From Symbiodinium sp. CCMP2592 (taxonomy: Eukaryota > Sar > Dinophyceae > Suessiales > Symbiodiniaceae), in the NCBI GenBank assembly GCA_905221615.1, contig CAJNDT010000132.1, positions 168,501-232,500 of the forward strand: DNA of 64,000 bases, in the 5' to 3' direction. The notes under the pieces were generated by a model. It was given only the letters and a program-made list of their open reading frames with translations. It was not told where the DNA came from and did not search any database. This document shows positions 21,988 through 32,932 of this stretch, one piece after another. Both the position numbers and the translations under genes were made by a program. The stretch's first letter is position 1. Each line of letters opens with the position of its first letter.

Positions 21988-22582
21988 ATGGAAAGAGACC
22001 CATCGGCAAAGCCAGGCAGAACAAAGACGACCTGGCAGGAGCAGTGTGCACTTGCGGAGAAACTGAAGGCCATGGGGGTGACATGTCGAGCATGCCTTGA
22101 AGGACCCTTTTGCCACAAAAGCCACGACAGTGGCGCCTCGTGCTACAAGCAACGCGTGGCCACTGGGGGGATTGCCAGTACGGCAGCACCCAGCAACATA
22201 CGGAAGCAGAGGGCCATGGCAGATGAGCAAGACCTCTACCAACCCGAAGGGGGGGGGGACTTGCGAAGTGGCGGGGAAGACAAGGCCCTACTCCGACTAC
22301 GTCCGCTTCGAAAGTGAGAAGGGGACAGCTCTGCTCTATGAACCAGACCCGTTGGATCGATGGATCGGGAAGAACGTCAAGAAGAACTGGAAAACGGGGA
22401 ACTATACAGACCGCATAACGGGGGAGATCCTCGACGCGGCCAACGCCCAGGAGTGGGAGCAATATGTGCAAAGGCACAATGCGAGAAGAGAGACCGGAAG
22501 ACAAGCTGACAAACTCGTTGCCATCGTCCAGGAGGGGAACCCAAAGATCGTCAAGGAGCTCTTTCTTCAACAGTCTTTCTAA
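21988..22582 (+). pseudogene. Unknown protein split by a poly-G frameshift
   Basis: Two overlapping + frames read as one protein if the reading frame changes at the G run near 22249-22258. The first part (21988 to about 22250) has LAEKLKAMGVTCRACLEGPF, with a Cys-x2-Cys and later His and Cys that could bind zinc. The second part continues SDYVRFESEKGTALLYEP and WIGKNVKKNWKTGNY and ends at a TAA at 22580-22582. The strongly charged, Trp-containing second half is clearly protein-like. The frameshift may be a true inactivation, a sequencing slip in the homopolymer, or programmed. No family recognised; association with GA/hairpin modules suggests an element gene. Confidence 0.48.
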
Positions 22583-23177
22583 AAGCTTACAATGATGAGC
22601 TTAATTCATGACGGGCCGCTGGAGCCATTCCGACCAACTACCAACAGGGCCATATGCCCTTGCATCTGCACAAATTGGCATTGCGTCAGAGACTTGCCGG
22701 CACCACTTCGGAGATGACCTTTTTAGCTCAGCCTTTCAACAGGAACCTAGAAGGAAACCTTTGCAGCAGGGGGGCCAGCTCGCAACTTTGCTTTTCTACT
22801 CCTACTATTAAGTTGTTGTACACCACAAGCTGGCGACCCCTCAACAAGTCCTGGTGACGACCCCACGAACATACTTGCTTACTCGCGTATTGTATTACCA
22901 TGATTGCTCGGTCCTCAGAGTGTTGCAGTTTTTGGGGGACGATCACCGTATTCTAGATCAAAGTGGGGGGATTTTGCCTGTCGCAGGAACTTAGGACCTA
23001 GCCTTAGGGGGCGCGGTGATGAGGCCGGGATGCGGGCTAAAGTTCAGGGTCAGGGGGGGTTCCTGCCAGGCAAACTCCACAGCTCACACCAACCTTTGTC
23101 TCCGTTTTCCGACCTTTGACCCCACAAGCCCTTTCTACCACCGTCGCAGTGGGGAGAGGGGGGCCAACAACCCCGGG
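22583..23177. other. No confident gene
   Basis: Short frames only. GGGGGA motifs at about 22936 and 22965. Confidence 0.3.
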
Positions 23178-23304
23178 TCCGCCTGGCGGACTTAACCCTC
23201 GCAGCCGAAGCCGAAGCCGAAGAGAGAGAGAGAGAGAGAGAGCGAGGGGAACAATCCTGTTGCCCCTAACCCTGACGAACGAAAGAGAGAGAGAGAGAGA
23301 GAGA
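23178..23304 (+). repeat. Two adjacent hairpin plus (GA)n modules
   Basis: Module one: TCCGCC-T-GGCGGA (23178-23190), then CTTAACCCTCG, GCCGAA units and GA (23220-23243). Module two: GGGGAACA (23246-23253) opposite TGTT(G)CCCC (23258-23266), then CTAACCCTGACG and GA (23283-23304). The two share the same order of parts 60-70 bases apart. Confidence 0.85.
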
Positions 23305-23946
23305 AATGACAACCGCGTTGTTGCTTCTCTCGCCTTCTTGGCATGCCTGGACTTTTCACGAGCGAGCTCTGGTGTTGATTCTAAAGTTTCTGTCCTACCT
23401 CAGATACATGGCTGAGGCTCTGCGTCTGCCAAAGGGACTCATGCAGCCGCAGCCTGCGCCCAGCGGTGCCCCCTGCCTGCCTTGTTCGGAGGTTGTAGAT
23501 ACAAGGCTACATGTCTTGAGCACAGTTCAAGACCAAGAAGTCACACCTTTCAGCTTGGCCCGTCGTCGAATCCCGAAACTTGATCTGGCCAGGAGCTTCG
23601 AGGGTAAACGGCTCCTCCGCCGGAATCAGCCTGGAGCTCGTCGACCTGTTTTGCTCGTTGATGCTGTGTAGGTAATTGGCAATATGCCGCCCTTGCAAAT
23701 CATCTTCTGAGCTGCACTGACAGCCACAAGATGCCTTGCACACTCTTACTTAGCATCGGCTCGTGCGCTTGGGAGACATGACAAATCTTTGAAGCTTGGC
23801 TTGAGGCTCGCTGAAGCCGGCGACAGGCTTTGAGTGCCCTCCTGGAGCAGCTCGGCAAAGGACCAAAGGCAAAACCCGCAGCAGCCAGCAAACGCACTAG
23901 GCTTGGTCACAAATAGGGGGCTTGCTATGCACGCGGCGCAAACCGA
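23305..23946. other. Motif-free ORF only
   Basis: A 121-codon + frame starts right after the GA tract (23306-23671). Its composition is acceptable but it carries no motif. Left unassigned. Confidence 0.28.
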
Positions 23947-24362
23947 GGGGAGCGATCTGCAAGAAAGCATTCGGGAGAGAATTCAGCAGTGCCTCGTCCG
24001 CAGAGTTGTCGCTGATTTTGAATATTTTGGTACCCTAAACCTACAACCCCCTTCCTTTCAACCTGAGGTCAGGCAGAAATCTGACGCCTGAGGCAGTGTC
24101 CAGGTGCCCATCACCACTGATCTGCGCGTTTAACCGCAAGGGCCGCGAAGGCCCTCTCAGAGACTGCGGCAGGTTGCTGGCTTACGACCTCAATTCCGTG
24201 TCGTGCCAGATCTTGGAGCTGTGGCACCAGGCTCGTCTGCAGCACTCAGCCTGAAGGATCTTGGTGCTCCGATGTCAGGTCCTGAATGTTCTATCCTTCG
24301 GCTACCGGGAAATTTCCTCCATGCTCCGCACGCAGTGGGAGGAGCGCATCATTGACCAGTGA
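23947..24362 (+). CDS. Three-exon unknown gene, 3' part
   Basis: The first exon (about 23947-24072) reads GSDLQESIRERIQQCLVRRV, an amphipathic helix. The second (24104-24230) reads PLRDCGRLLAYDLNSVSCQI and ends LELWHQ. The last (24279-24362) reads VLNVLSFGYREISSMLRTQW and ends at TGA. Frames join cleanly if introns are 24073-24103 (31 nt) and 24231-24278 (48 nt), both GC...AG and both in AG|G contexts. A 31-nt intron would be exceptionally short, so the first join is less certain. N-terminal exons were not located. The protein looks soluble and helical; no family recognised. Confidence 0.5.
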
Positions 24363-24450
24363 CTCGGCAGAGTGACGGGCGATTCCAGTGCTTTCCCCAT
24401 TTCAGAATTGTTGGAATTCCAGATGGTCTGTTTCCATCATTCGGGAGAAG

Positions 24451-24877
24451 ATGAGCGCCAACTTGGCCGAGCCGGACAACAAGTCCGTAGGCCGGTCCTT
24501 GCTTGACTCCGGGTGCTTGGGACATCGGCGGCGCACAGGCGAAGCCCACACGACCGCATCTGAGACTCGGCCGATCTGTGGGGCAGAAGGGAAGCGTTGC
24601 AGTTGCAGCATGCCTGGGTGGCTCTTGCGGGCCTCCTGAGTGTCTTGGGTCTTGCGAGGAGACTTTGCGAAAGACCGTAAAGCCCCGGGCTCCCGAGCTC
24701 GCCTCCATCGAGGAGGGCCCACAGCCTCGCTACAGAGCGCTGAAAGTCATTGCGGAGTGTGGAACTGTGGAGGATACGACCCTCCTTCCTCCAATTGAGC
24801 AGCGGCCAGTTCTCTTCGACCAGCGCTCGGTCGCCAGCATGGACCAGCGATCGGTGTTCTTCTGCTCGCTTACATAA
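24451..24877 (+). CDS. Candidate unknown gene, two exons
   Basis: An ATG at 24451 opens MSANLAEPDNKSVGRSLLDS. After an AG|G at 24657-24659 another frame reads ETLRKTVKPRAPELASIEEG, then RYRALKVIAECGTVEDT and a tandem DQRSVASMDQRSV, ending at TAA (24875-24877). Both look coding, but I found no clean phase-matching join, so they may be separate genes or have another exon between. No family recognised. Confidence 0.35.
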
Positions 24878-27802
24878 CGTACGTATGTACGTGCGTGTAG
24901 AGTTGAGTTCTTATTATCTATCTTGCCTTCTATGATGAAGTTCTGAGTCTGCGATGCTTGTCACAGTGGAGTGAGGCTATTCAAAGGCCTTCTGAGTTTC
25001 TGTGTTTCACACCCGGTCTTAACGTTTTGATTTTGACAGTTCTGCGTCTCCTGGGAGCGCGCTTCTTGTGCAGATGATGACATTGCACACAAAAAGAACA
25101 ATTACAACCATATTTACTGTGTCTATGATGAGTGGGTAGTGTTACCACGACGACGGCGACTACCGAGGTGAGGCAAAGAGGGAATTTCGTGCCGGAAGCC
25201 AGAAGGGTTGTCAAGAGTCATTTGTGCCATTGCCTGAGTTTTCACTGCCCCTCCATCTGTTTGAAACAAGTCAGGAGATCATAGAGACTTCGGTATTCAG
25301 TTCTCTTCCCAAGCATCTTCTGAATGTCGACGTCAGTGCTGAGACCTTTCGCTTCTCTGCAGGACACTCAAGGAACGAAGGACGCACTGCACCCCAGTAT
25401 CTGGGAGTCCCGCGTTCCTTCGGCACCGTGTCCGAATGGAGTTTTGGAGCTCTTTAACTGGTGAGCGTAGAAATAGGCCTCGTGGTCATGATGGTTGTGG
25501 TAGCACCACCATGATAATTACTGCTCGTAATTCGTGGTCGTCGTCGTCGCACTGGCCGCCGCGGTGGCGGTATCATGCAACCGAATCGCCAACAGCCAAC
25601 AGCCAAAAGCGCTGACTAACAAACAACAGAAATGAATCATGAATCAGTAATCGTAAGATGCGGTGGGCAGCACCCTTTTTTTGGTTTTGATGGTGATTGT
25701 TGTGACAGTGTCAGTAGTGCATGGTTGTGGTGGAGGCGGCGGAGCTGGAACGCCTCTGATGCCGGTAGTGTACCATTTAATACCGGGGTTTCATGTTCGT
25801 TCTCCTAGGAACGACAGTACCAATAGTGCGGGGTTTTCGGGTATTGGTCAAAATCCACCTTCGATAAGTGAGCAGTGCATGGTGCAATACCATGCCAGCA
25901 ATTGGGAGCAACAAGAGAAGCAACGGTAGCAACTGCAGCAGCATATGCGAGAGAAGCAACGGCAGCAGCAACAAAGGCAGCCATGATTGCGGCAACAGCA
26001 CTGACAGTTTGAACATGCTTGGTACAGTTCGCTGTTGTCCGTGTCATCAGAGGTTGTGGATTGCCCTCAGGCCGGGGTTTAGACTTGGAGTTCGTTCCCC
26101 CTTTCCGAACCCTTAGAGACAAGCCCGATGCCCTATAGCCCCATAAGCACGAATCATGAGGTAAAGTCCGCCATAGTCTTGGCTCATCAAAAGACCTCAC
26201 ATCAAGCAAGCCCAGGCTCCGAAGCAGTACCGTGGCGTGCACCTCTTCGTGCTTTGCCACGGCTTCCAGGGGAGCCTTGGAAGAATAGTGCTAGAGCAGT
26301 TTGGCCTCCATGGCTTCCAGAAATCTCGTTCGGGTCAGCGTTGTCCTTCCGAGCCTCGTAAGCAGAGCCTCCAACATGCATGGGATGCGCAATGATTGCT
26401 CCTTGTTGATGAAAACGCAGGGGAGGAATGTGGAGCACTCCGGACAGGTCAGCATTTGCTGTCTCGACACATCCAAGAGTTGCAGGCTCAATGCTACAAT
26501 TACAAATGTATTAGCAGCAGAGCGACGGATGGGTTCAGCAACCGTAGTAGTACTAGCAAAAACGCAGTACCCGCAGCAATGGCGACTGTAGAAACGATAA
26601 AGAGAAATTGCCAGGAATTCCTTTGACATGCGGCTGATGAAGAACAACATCGCCCTGCTCTATCCGGATGCCATCTTCCTCTGCTCCCAGTCCAATGAGG
26701 ACTGCCATGAAAGGAGTCGTCAAGAGGGCCCACCGCTTAAGCCCTGAACTTCTGAGCCCCAGACCCCGAACCCTGAACCCTAGAAGAGCGGAGGACAACA
26801 CGGAGGGTGACTTCTCCGAAATGGGCATCCGCCTTGCGCAGGAGGCGCCCTGTAACTGCTAACACACCTCTCAGTGAGGGCTTGGAGCTTGGCTTCGTAC
26901 GGCAGTCCATCAGTTCATCCCAACCGAAGAGCCCGTAGCGTCTTGAAGCCCAAGCTTCTACCAACCCAAACCGAACCCTTAAGGAGGTCGAACTTTATAC
27001 CGTATTACCTGAACCTCTGCAAAACCAGAGTTCTCACCGCGACAAGACATGCAGTTGCTCCATTGTCCTACTAGTAGCAGCTGTCCTAGCAGCCAGTGCT
27101 AGGTCTTGACAATGTTCTGATAACACCCCAAGGGCGTTGCAGTCCCGCCTGGGGACTACGCCCTCAGCCCCAGAGAAACCTCGAGCCTTTGCGCCCGTAA
27201 CGAAGGAAGAGTGAATAACGCAGCGGCAGGTCTCGAACTTCATCTGCGACTGGTGCCCTGGCTCGGCTTTGGGCCGCCTGAGCTTCATCGCTCACTCCAT
27301 CGGCCCGGACCTTAGTTTGAGGCTTCGGGTTTCAGGAGTTTAGTTTCCGGTGAGAGGGCGAGTACTGGCTTCGCTTTAAATTATGGAAGAGTGTCGAGTG
27401 TCGCCACTCGAGCAGGCGGCCTCATCGTCCGCTCGGCAATTCCGCACCTGCAGGACCGACAGTAGATTCTGATGAAATTGCCTTTGCAACGTTTGTGCGC
27501 TGCTTGTCCATGCCACTTGCGACCCCGGCCCGATGGCCAACAGCAAGGAATTCAAGGAGAAGATGTTCACCTTCATCACCTTTTCCTCGCCGCATGTGGG
27601 CTCTGCATCTGCAAGAGAAAGTGTCCGGAACATGGCTTCTCTGACAAAGCCTGAGGCTATTTCCTGAAGAACATCAGCTTGTTCCACCTCGGTCTCAAGG
27701 ACGGGTGTGACTAGGGAAAATGCCTGTCTCTCGCCCTCCCCCACTCATGTACCACAGGTGCTACAATCCTGGCGTGGGTCTCAATGCCTTACGCAGCTCT
27801 CC
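24878..27802. other. About 2.9 kb without a confident gene
   Basis: Contains short ACC/GTC and GCA runs around 25500-26010 and several motif-free frames. One 39-codon ORF at 26629-26748 (MRLMKNNIALLYPDAIFLCS) looks protein-like but cannot be placed. A start codon at 27803 opens a short acidic frame that may be a first exon of the next gene. Confidence 0.28.
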
Positions 27803-28059
27803 ATGGCGGATGCGGATGATCCCAGGCAGACTATGATATACAAGCTGCCAAGCCCTATTCAGCGGATCTAGCGTAGCGGCATAGCTTCTCCCAACAGTGG
27901 AAAAGGGAGGCTTCCGTGGCTGAGCCGACTTGAGCCGAGGCTCAGTCTGACGCCTGGCTTCGAGCATCCCTGCTGCAAATGCTTCAAGCTTTCGCCAGAT
28001 CCGCGATCTTTTAGGGGCGCAGGGGGGGGGGGGCTCCGCGGGGTAGGTGTCCGAGATAG

Positions 28060-28709
28060 CACGGTCCGGGACACTTGCGCGGTTCATGGACACCGAGGTA
28101 CTTTCAGAATGTTGTGCTGGTCTCCTGTGCGAGTGATAGCTACGGGCCTTTCGACTCTGCGCGGGCTGGGGCCCTAGCAAAGCCATTGATCGCTCTACCA
28201 GCTGTGGAGACGTCTCTAAGGTCGAAATTGGCAACATGCTGGGGATGCACACCTCCCAGCAGGCATACCAGGAAATTGTCCAAAACCTTTGGAAGAACGT
28301 TCAGCGCCCAGTTATTGCCGGCTCGTGGATCCCTCTTCGCTGAAACGATGCTCACAGCTCCTGTGACAGTGCTCCAGGTGAAACCCGAGAGGGTCTTCCG
28401 CTTCGACGTTAACTTCCACATCCCGGCACCTCGGTCAGAGAGAAACCCAGTACTCTGACGGCTCAAGAGGCCCCTTAGCCCTTGTCTGTCTGTAAGTTTT
28501 GTATGATGTGTGAGATTGTTGGGGGCTTTGTCCTGAGGAGAACAACCTCGTGTCTTGGTTGCAGGGATGCGAGCGATGCGAGCAATAACGTGCTGCGGAA
28601 CCGCCATGCTCAGGATACCTTCATCGGACGTGCGGCGCACATCCAGTTCCTAGAGTGCCAGCCGATCATGAGAATGATCATTCACAACTTTAGCTTTCTG
28701 TTCCGCTAG
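28060..28709 (+). CDS. Multi-exon unknown gene
   Basis: At least four pieces read as protein. About 28060-28157: WTPRYFQNVVLVSCASDSYG. About 28222-28302: VEIGNMLGMHTSQQAYQEIV followed by QNLWKN. 28378 to about 28430: VKPERVFRFDVNFHIPAP. 28565-28709: NVLRNRHAQDTFIGRAAHIQ, ending HNFSFLFR at TAG 28707-28709. The second and third pieces join in phase if a GT donor after about 28302 is used with the AG at 28376-28377. The third joins the last with a GT donor in CCTCG|GTCAG. An upstream ATG at 27803 (MADADDPRQTMIYKLPSP) could be exon 1. No transmembrane segment; no family recognised. Confidence 0.5.
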
Positions 28710-29577
28710 GCTCTAATACCAGGGCACTTGCGTGGGAACATCTGATCTCCACTCCCATTTCTGGCGCAGCCCTGCGGAACTCTCGTAGTTGGACCGTTGG
28801 CATGACGGCTAGCGATGCCAAATGGCTTGCCAGCCTCATGCTGAGGACTCAGGGCCCCAGGCTCCAGGTTGTCGCTCGCAGGCACCCTGGAGCAGGTGCA
28901 AGCAACATGCTGCAGGCATAGTCAACGTACTCTCGGCTTGCTCATGTGGACAGCACGCAACGGCCGGAACAGGCGGACGCGTGTCATGAAAAAAGAAGTC
29001 TGGCCAGGCTGCGACCGGAAGAGCAGGCTTGAAGTCCCAAGGGGGACATGCACTTCATTATACCCACTAAGAGCTCAGAAGCCAGACTCCTCTAAGGATT
29101 TGGTCATCAACCCACTTGGTGCCGGACCATTCCAGCTCGTTTGGAGCCCAGTGCTGGCCAGAAACGACATTACTGTAGGCGACGCCCGCTGTCTTGCGAT
29201 CTAATCATCTAAAGTCTAAAGGTACGCAGATGTACGCAGCATAAACGCATGCACATGTCGTTCTACACATACATAACCGTGTGATTGAAGCGTGCAGTTA
29301 TGTGTACGTGGCTGCGTGAGTGCATTTGTTTTTCAGAACGCGTCAAAATACGGGCCTGCGTTTGTATATAGTTATGTTTAGGCTTTTATGTTCTGTAAAT
29401 GCTAAAAAGCTGTATCGTAACGTGATTATAAGTACATTGTATTCAATGAAAAGGTAGGTACCAATAAATAACTGATTGGCAAAAATATTCAAGTGGAGGC
29501 AATTCATATTCACAGATTAATATAGAAAACAAACCACAGCAGGGGGACGTGGGACGGCTGGCGTCGTATGCGTGCAC
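28710..29577. other. No confident gene
   Basis: A + frame at about 28735-28921 contains MTASDAKWLASLMLRTQGPR and may be an exon. The rest turns AT-rich and non-coding. Confidence 0.28.
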
Positions 29578-29616
29578 CGCGGGGCCGCGGGGGGGGGGGG
29601 GGGGGGGGGGACGCAA

Positions 29617-29658
<42 letters not shown>

Positions 29659-29760
29659 TTTTATATATAATATATATATTATTTTTTTTTTTTATTTTTA
29701 TTTTTTTTGCCGCCCCCCCCCCCCCCTCCCCCCCCCCCCCCCCCGGCCCCCCGCATGGGT
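29578..29760. repeat. Large hairpin of homopolymers: G-run, A-run, (AT)n, T-run, C-run
   Basis: A run of about 22 G (29589-29610), ACGC, an A run and (AT)n are mirrored by AT-rich sequence, long T runs, TGCCG and C runs to about 29754. The arms can base-pair over most of their length. Protein frames here are artefacts. Confidence 0.93.
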
Positions 29761-29934
29761 CTGGGGGAGGCGGCTGAGCACCACCCCTGAGGCCTTCGGG
29801 TGCGGTGCGGGGAGGGGAGGGGGAACCCACCCCAAAAACGTAATGAGCAGGCCTTCGCACTCCACCAAGCAATCCAAATCATAAATTATTTTGACACCTT
29901 CGCCCCAATATTAATGAAAAGACTTGACAAACTC

Positions 29935-31165
29935 TGAACACTGAAGGGGATGAGGACCCCCATCAGTACACGGACATGTTGTCAGGCAAACCCAGACAAA
30001 CTACAGGAAGATGTTGGGCAAAACCAAATACAGAACCTGAAGATTATTTAGCAAACCCCAAGCTTTCTGATAAACTTGCTGTTTAATCAGTTTCACTGTG
30101 GAAGGAGATGTCGATTGGGACACCCCAAATACTACATTAGACGTTGTTTGAGGAATTGTGAATCAGAAGAGATGGTGGGTTGGCAATCCCAAATCCTCCC
30201 AAAAACATGTAGGTTGCTCAACAACCCCCATATCCTAGAAGGCGATGTTGGCTGGTAGATCCCCCAGTACCTAAAGCATATGTTTGTCTATACAGCCGAA
30301 AGCTTTGTTTAAAATATGGGTTGGAAACCCCGAACCTTAAAAAGAAATGTTGGTTGATTGACAAACCTCAGTCCCAACAAGGCGATGTAGCTGGCAGTCC
30401 CCACAATACCTTTAAGGGTGGTACGAGGAAAGCGATATACACCGACATGTAGATTGACAACATCCATGCCACTGAACCTACTGTTTGGCAAGCCTCAACC
30501 TTTAAAGAAGACTGTGTTTTCGGAAGCATCAAACCCCCAAACAGAGATATTGGTTAGCAAACCACGAAATATGGGTTGGCACGGCCCGAGCCTTAAAAGT
30601 GACATGCTGTGTCGCAAAATAACAGTTAAAAGGAAATAACGGCTAGTTACCATATGTCATACTTCGAAACGTGAAAATACCCCATCACTCTAACCATGGA
30701 TGTTGGTTGACAAAGCCAAGTCCTAACATGACCCCGAAACTTGACATGAGAAATTGGCTGGCGCCCACACACCCGCCAAACAAAGATGACATCTCGCAAG
30801 CCGCCCACCCGTCGACAAAACGTGGGTTGGCAAATGTCAAGCCATAAGAGGGGATGTTGGTGGACCAATGTATATTGAATTTAAAACGGAGATGATGGCC
30901 AGTAAGATGATAGAAAAGAAATTCCCAGCATGCAGATAAGATGAAGCCCCCGAAGTCTAATAGGAGATGCTTTTCGGCAAGCCCCAAATCATGAAGGAAG
31001 ATCCAAACCATGAAAGAAGATACCCTCATGGCCTCCACCATGCGCCACAAGCCATGTAGTCTCTTTGTACTAATGTTTCTATACAAGAATTGGCAAACCC
31101 CGAACACCTCAACGGCTGGCAACAATAGTGCCACAGGGACATGTGGGTTGGCAAACCCAATGTTT
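29935..31165 (+). repeat. Degenerate minisatellite array, forward orientation
   Basis: A diverged unit of roughly 35-50 bases recurs. Its core is GATGTTGGTTGGCAAACCCC followed by GAACCTTAAA, with hits near 30180, 30245, 30330, 30385, 30560, 30700 and 31090. Copies are too diverged for exact borders. No coding potential. Confidence 0.7.
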
Positions 31166-31319
31166 GCCGCACATTATCACTGCCATGAACTTGCACTTTG
31201 ATATCCCGGTGCCTCCGTGGTAGCGACTGTTTGTTGACACTGTTTCGAGGCTTGTGGCTTGAGGAACCAACCCTACTTTTTTGTGGTGGTGGTGGTGGTG
31301 GTGGGGGAGGAGCAGGTTT

Positions 31320-32360
31320 TATGGCTTAAGGTTGGCCAGGCACCAATATATTCCATTATTTTGCTTGTCGTCCATTATTTCTTCTTAAGAAGATTGGCAT
31401 GTCGCTGGCTCAGAGATATTCGGGTGCAACCAATCGTTTCCTACGAGGGCCAAGGGTTCCAAGACCCCGCCGCCTGGTTCAAAGTTAAAGATTTGCCTGG
31501 CTTGTGTTAGGTTACTCACTATTTCTTTCAAGAGTCTTATGCCTGTCACGTATTCTATCATACTAATTAGGGTTGGAAATTGCATTACCCAGTGACCCCT
31601 CTCAGCATTTAAGGTTTGCCATTCATCATCTTCTTCAAAGGCATCAAGTTGCAAATTTTCCCACCATCACCTTTGATCAGATATTGTATGTTTAGTAATC
31701 TTTTTTCGGTTTCGGAGGTCATCAACTATTATCTCCTTTCCGATTTTGGGTTTGCCAGCCATCGTACCCGACTAAGGTTTGGGGCTCTTTCCCCCAAACA
31801 TTTTGTACTTAAACGACTCTTTTATCTCAGGGATTTAACTGACCATGACCTGCTGTTTTCGGGAACCGAGTGCTAGGCTTAGCGACTTGCTACCCCTCCA
31901 ATCTTTCAGGTCATGTCGCGACGAGGCTGTAGGTTTCAGAGAATCTCCTTGTCAAGGTTAGGATTTATCCCAGGGCCCAAATAGCATATGCTTTGGTTAT
32001 CAAGTTAACATATAAAGAACCAGGCACATATCATATATTTAGGTGGACCCTTCGGGTAAGGGTGCAACATCGGCTGTCAGGCCAAGTGCTATGCTTCAGA
32101 TTTGGGATTCCTTCACCACTTATGTTTCTTGAAGTTTTGCGAGTTGCTGTATAGGCTGTCGGGTTCAGATATAGAGTAGTGTGATTACTGCAAAGTTGTC
32201 AGGTTCGCCATCAACTCCATCCTGTTTAGATTCGAGGTGTTCAGGAAGCAGTCCAACAAATCCTATCTTCACATTCTCTGGGTAACCCAATGTCTTTGTA
32301 CGGCTGGCTGGGTTTGGCAGCCAAAAAGATTAGTAAGGTTGGGTTGGCAACTTTCAAGAT
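31320..32360 (-). repeat. Same degenerate minisatellite, inverted orientation
   Basis: From about 31320 the reverse complement of the preceding unit appears (TTAAGGTT, GGTTTGCCA, AGGTTTGGGG). Hits lie near 31326, 31607, 31750, 31775, 31957 and 32200. A (GGT)n run at about 31280-31305 separates the two arms. Confidence 0.6.
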
Positions 32361-32453
32361 AGAATTTCAGATTACATTGTGAAATACAAAAAAACAGCTG
32401 TTTTACTCGAAAAACACGGGCCCGTATTCCGACGCACCCTCTTGTTTTTTTTT

Positions 32454-32456
<3 letters not shown>

Positions 32457-32490
<34 letters not shown>

Positions 32491-32491
32491 T

Positions 32492-32542
<51 letters not shown>
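32457..32542 (-). repeat. (CT)n microsatellite
   Basis: About 85 bases of CT with a few CCCT interruptions on +, that is (GA)n on -, opposite to the GA tracts at 11-23 kb. Confidence 0.97.
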
Positions 32543-32545
<3 letters not shown>

Positions 32546-32589
32546 CACGAGGTGCCTTCTTGCAGGAAGGAGCAACCGTAAATTGCAAT

Positions 32590-32850
32590 CAATGCCCGTG
32601 GCGAAGAAGAAACGCACTGTCCGGAAGTGCCCGCTGTCGTGGTCTGACATGTCAAGTTAGGAGAGGCGCCGAGCCCAGCAACCCCCATGCGATGAAGATG
32701 AAATGGAAGCTTTTCTTGGACCGCAATGCGAGGAAGTCCGAACCCCACCGCATTGCGAAACCTTGCGCATACGGAGGGTTGCCAAATCGCTTAGTCGGTC
32801 GGACCCCGGATATGACATCTTCATTTGGCTTCAAATTCGCATGTGCAATG
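32590..32850 (+). mobile_element. Dead fragment of LINE ORF1, zinc-finger region
   Basis: In shifting frames this stretch reads KCPLSWSDMS, then NPHAMKMKWKLFLDRNARK and finally DPGYDIFIWLQ. These correspond in order to CPLCKVG...WSDLS, HPHVTKKNWKGLLDRKNRK and GPGFQIFLWPQ of the intact ORF1 at 45136-45400. Several frameshifts and stops show it is a decayed copy. It starts just after the (CT)n tract. Confidence 0.65.
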
Positions 32851-32932
32851 TATGTACCCTGCGCAAAGAGAGGCCCCCTTGAGGAGAGCCGTGCGCACAC
32901 ACTCAGACAGACAAACACACACAAAAACACTC

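Noticed and set aside
21917..22570. 217-codon minus ORF
   Set aside because: Antisense of the protein-like + frame at 21988-22582; composition is Leu/Pro/Ser-rich as expected of a shadow.
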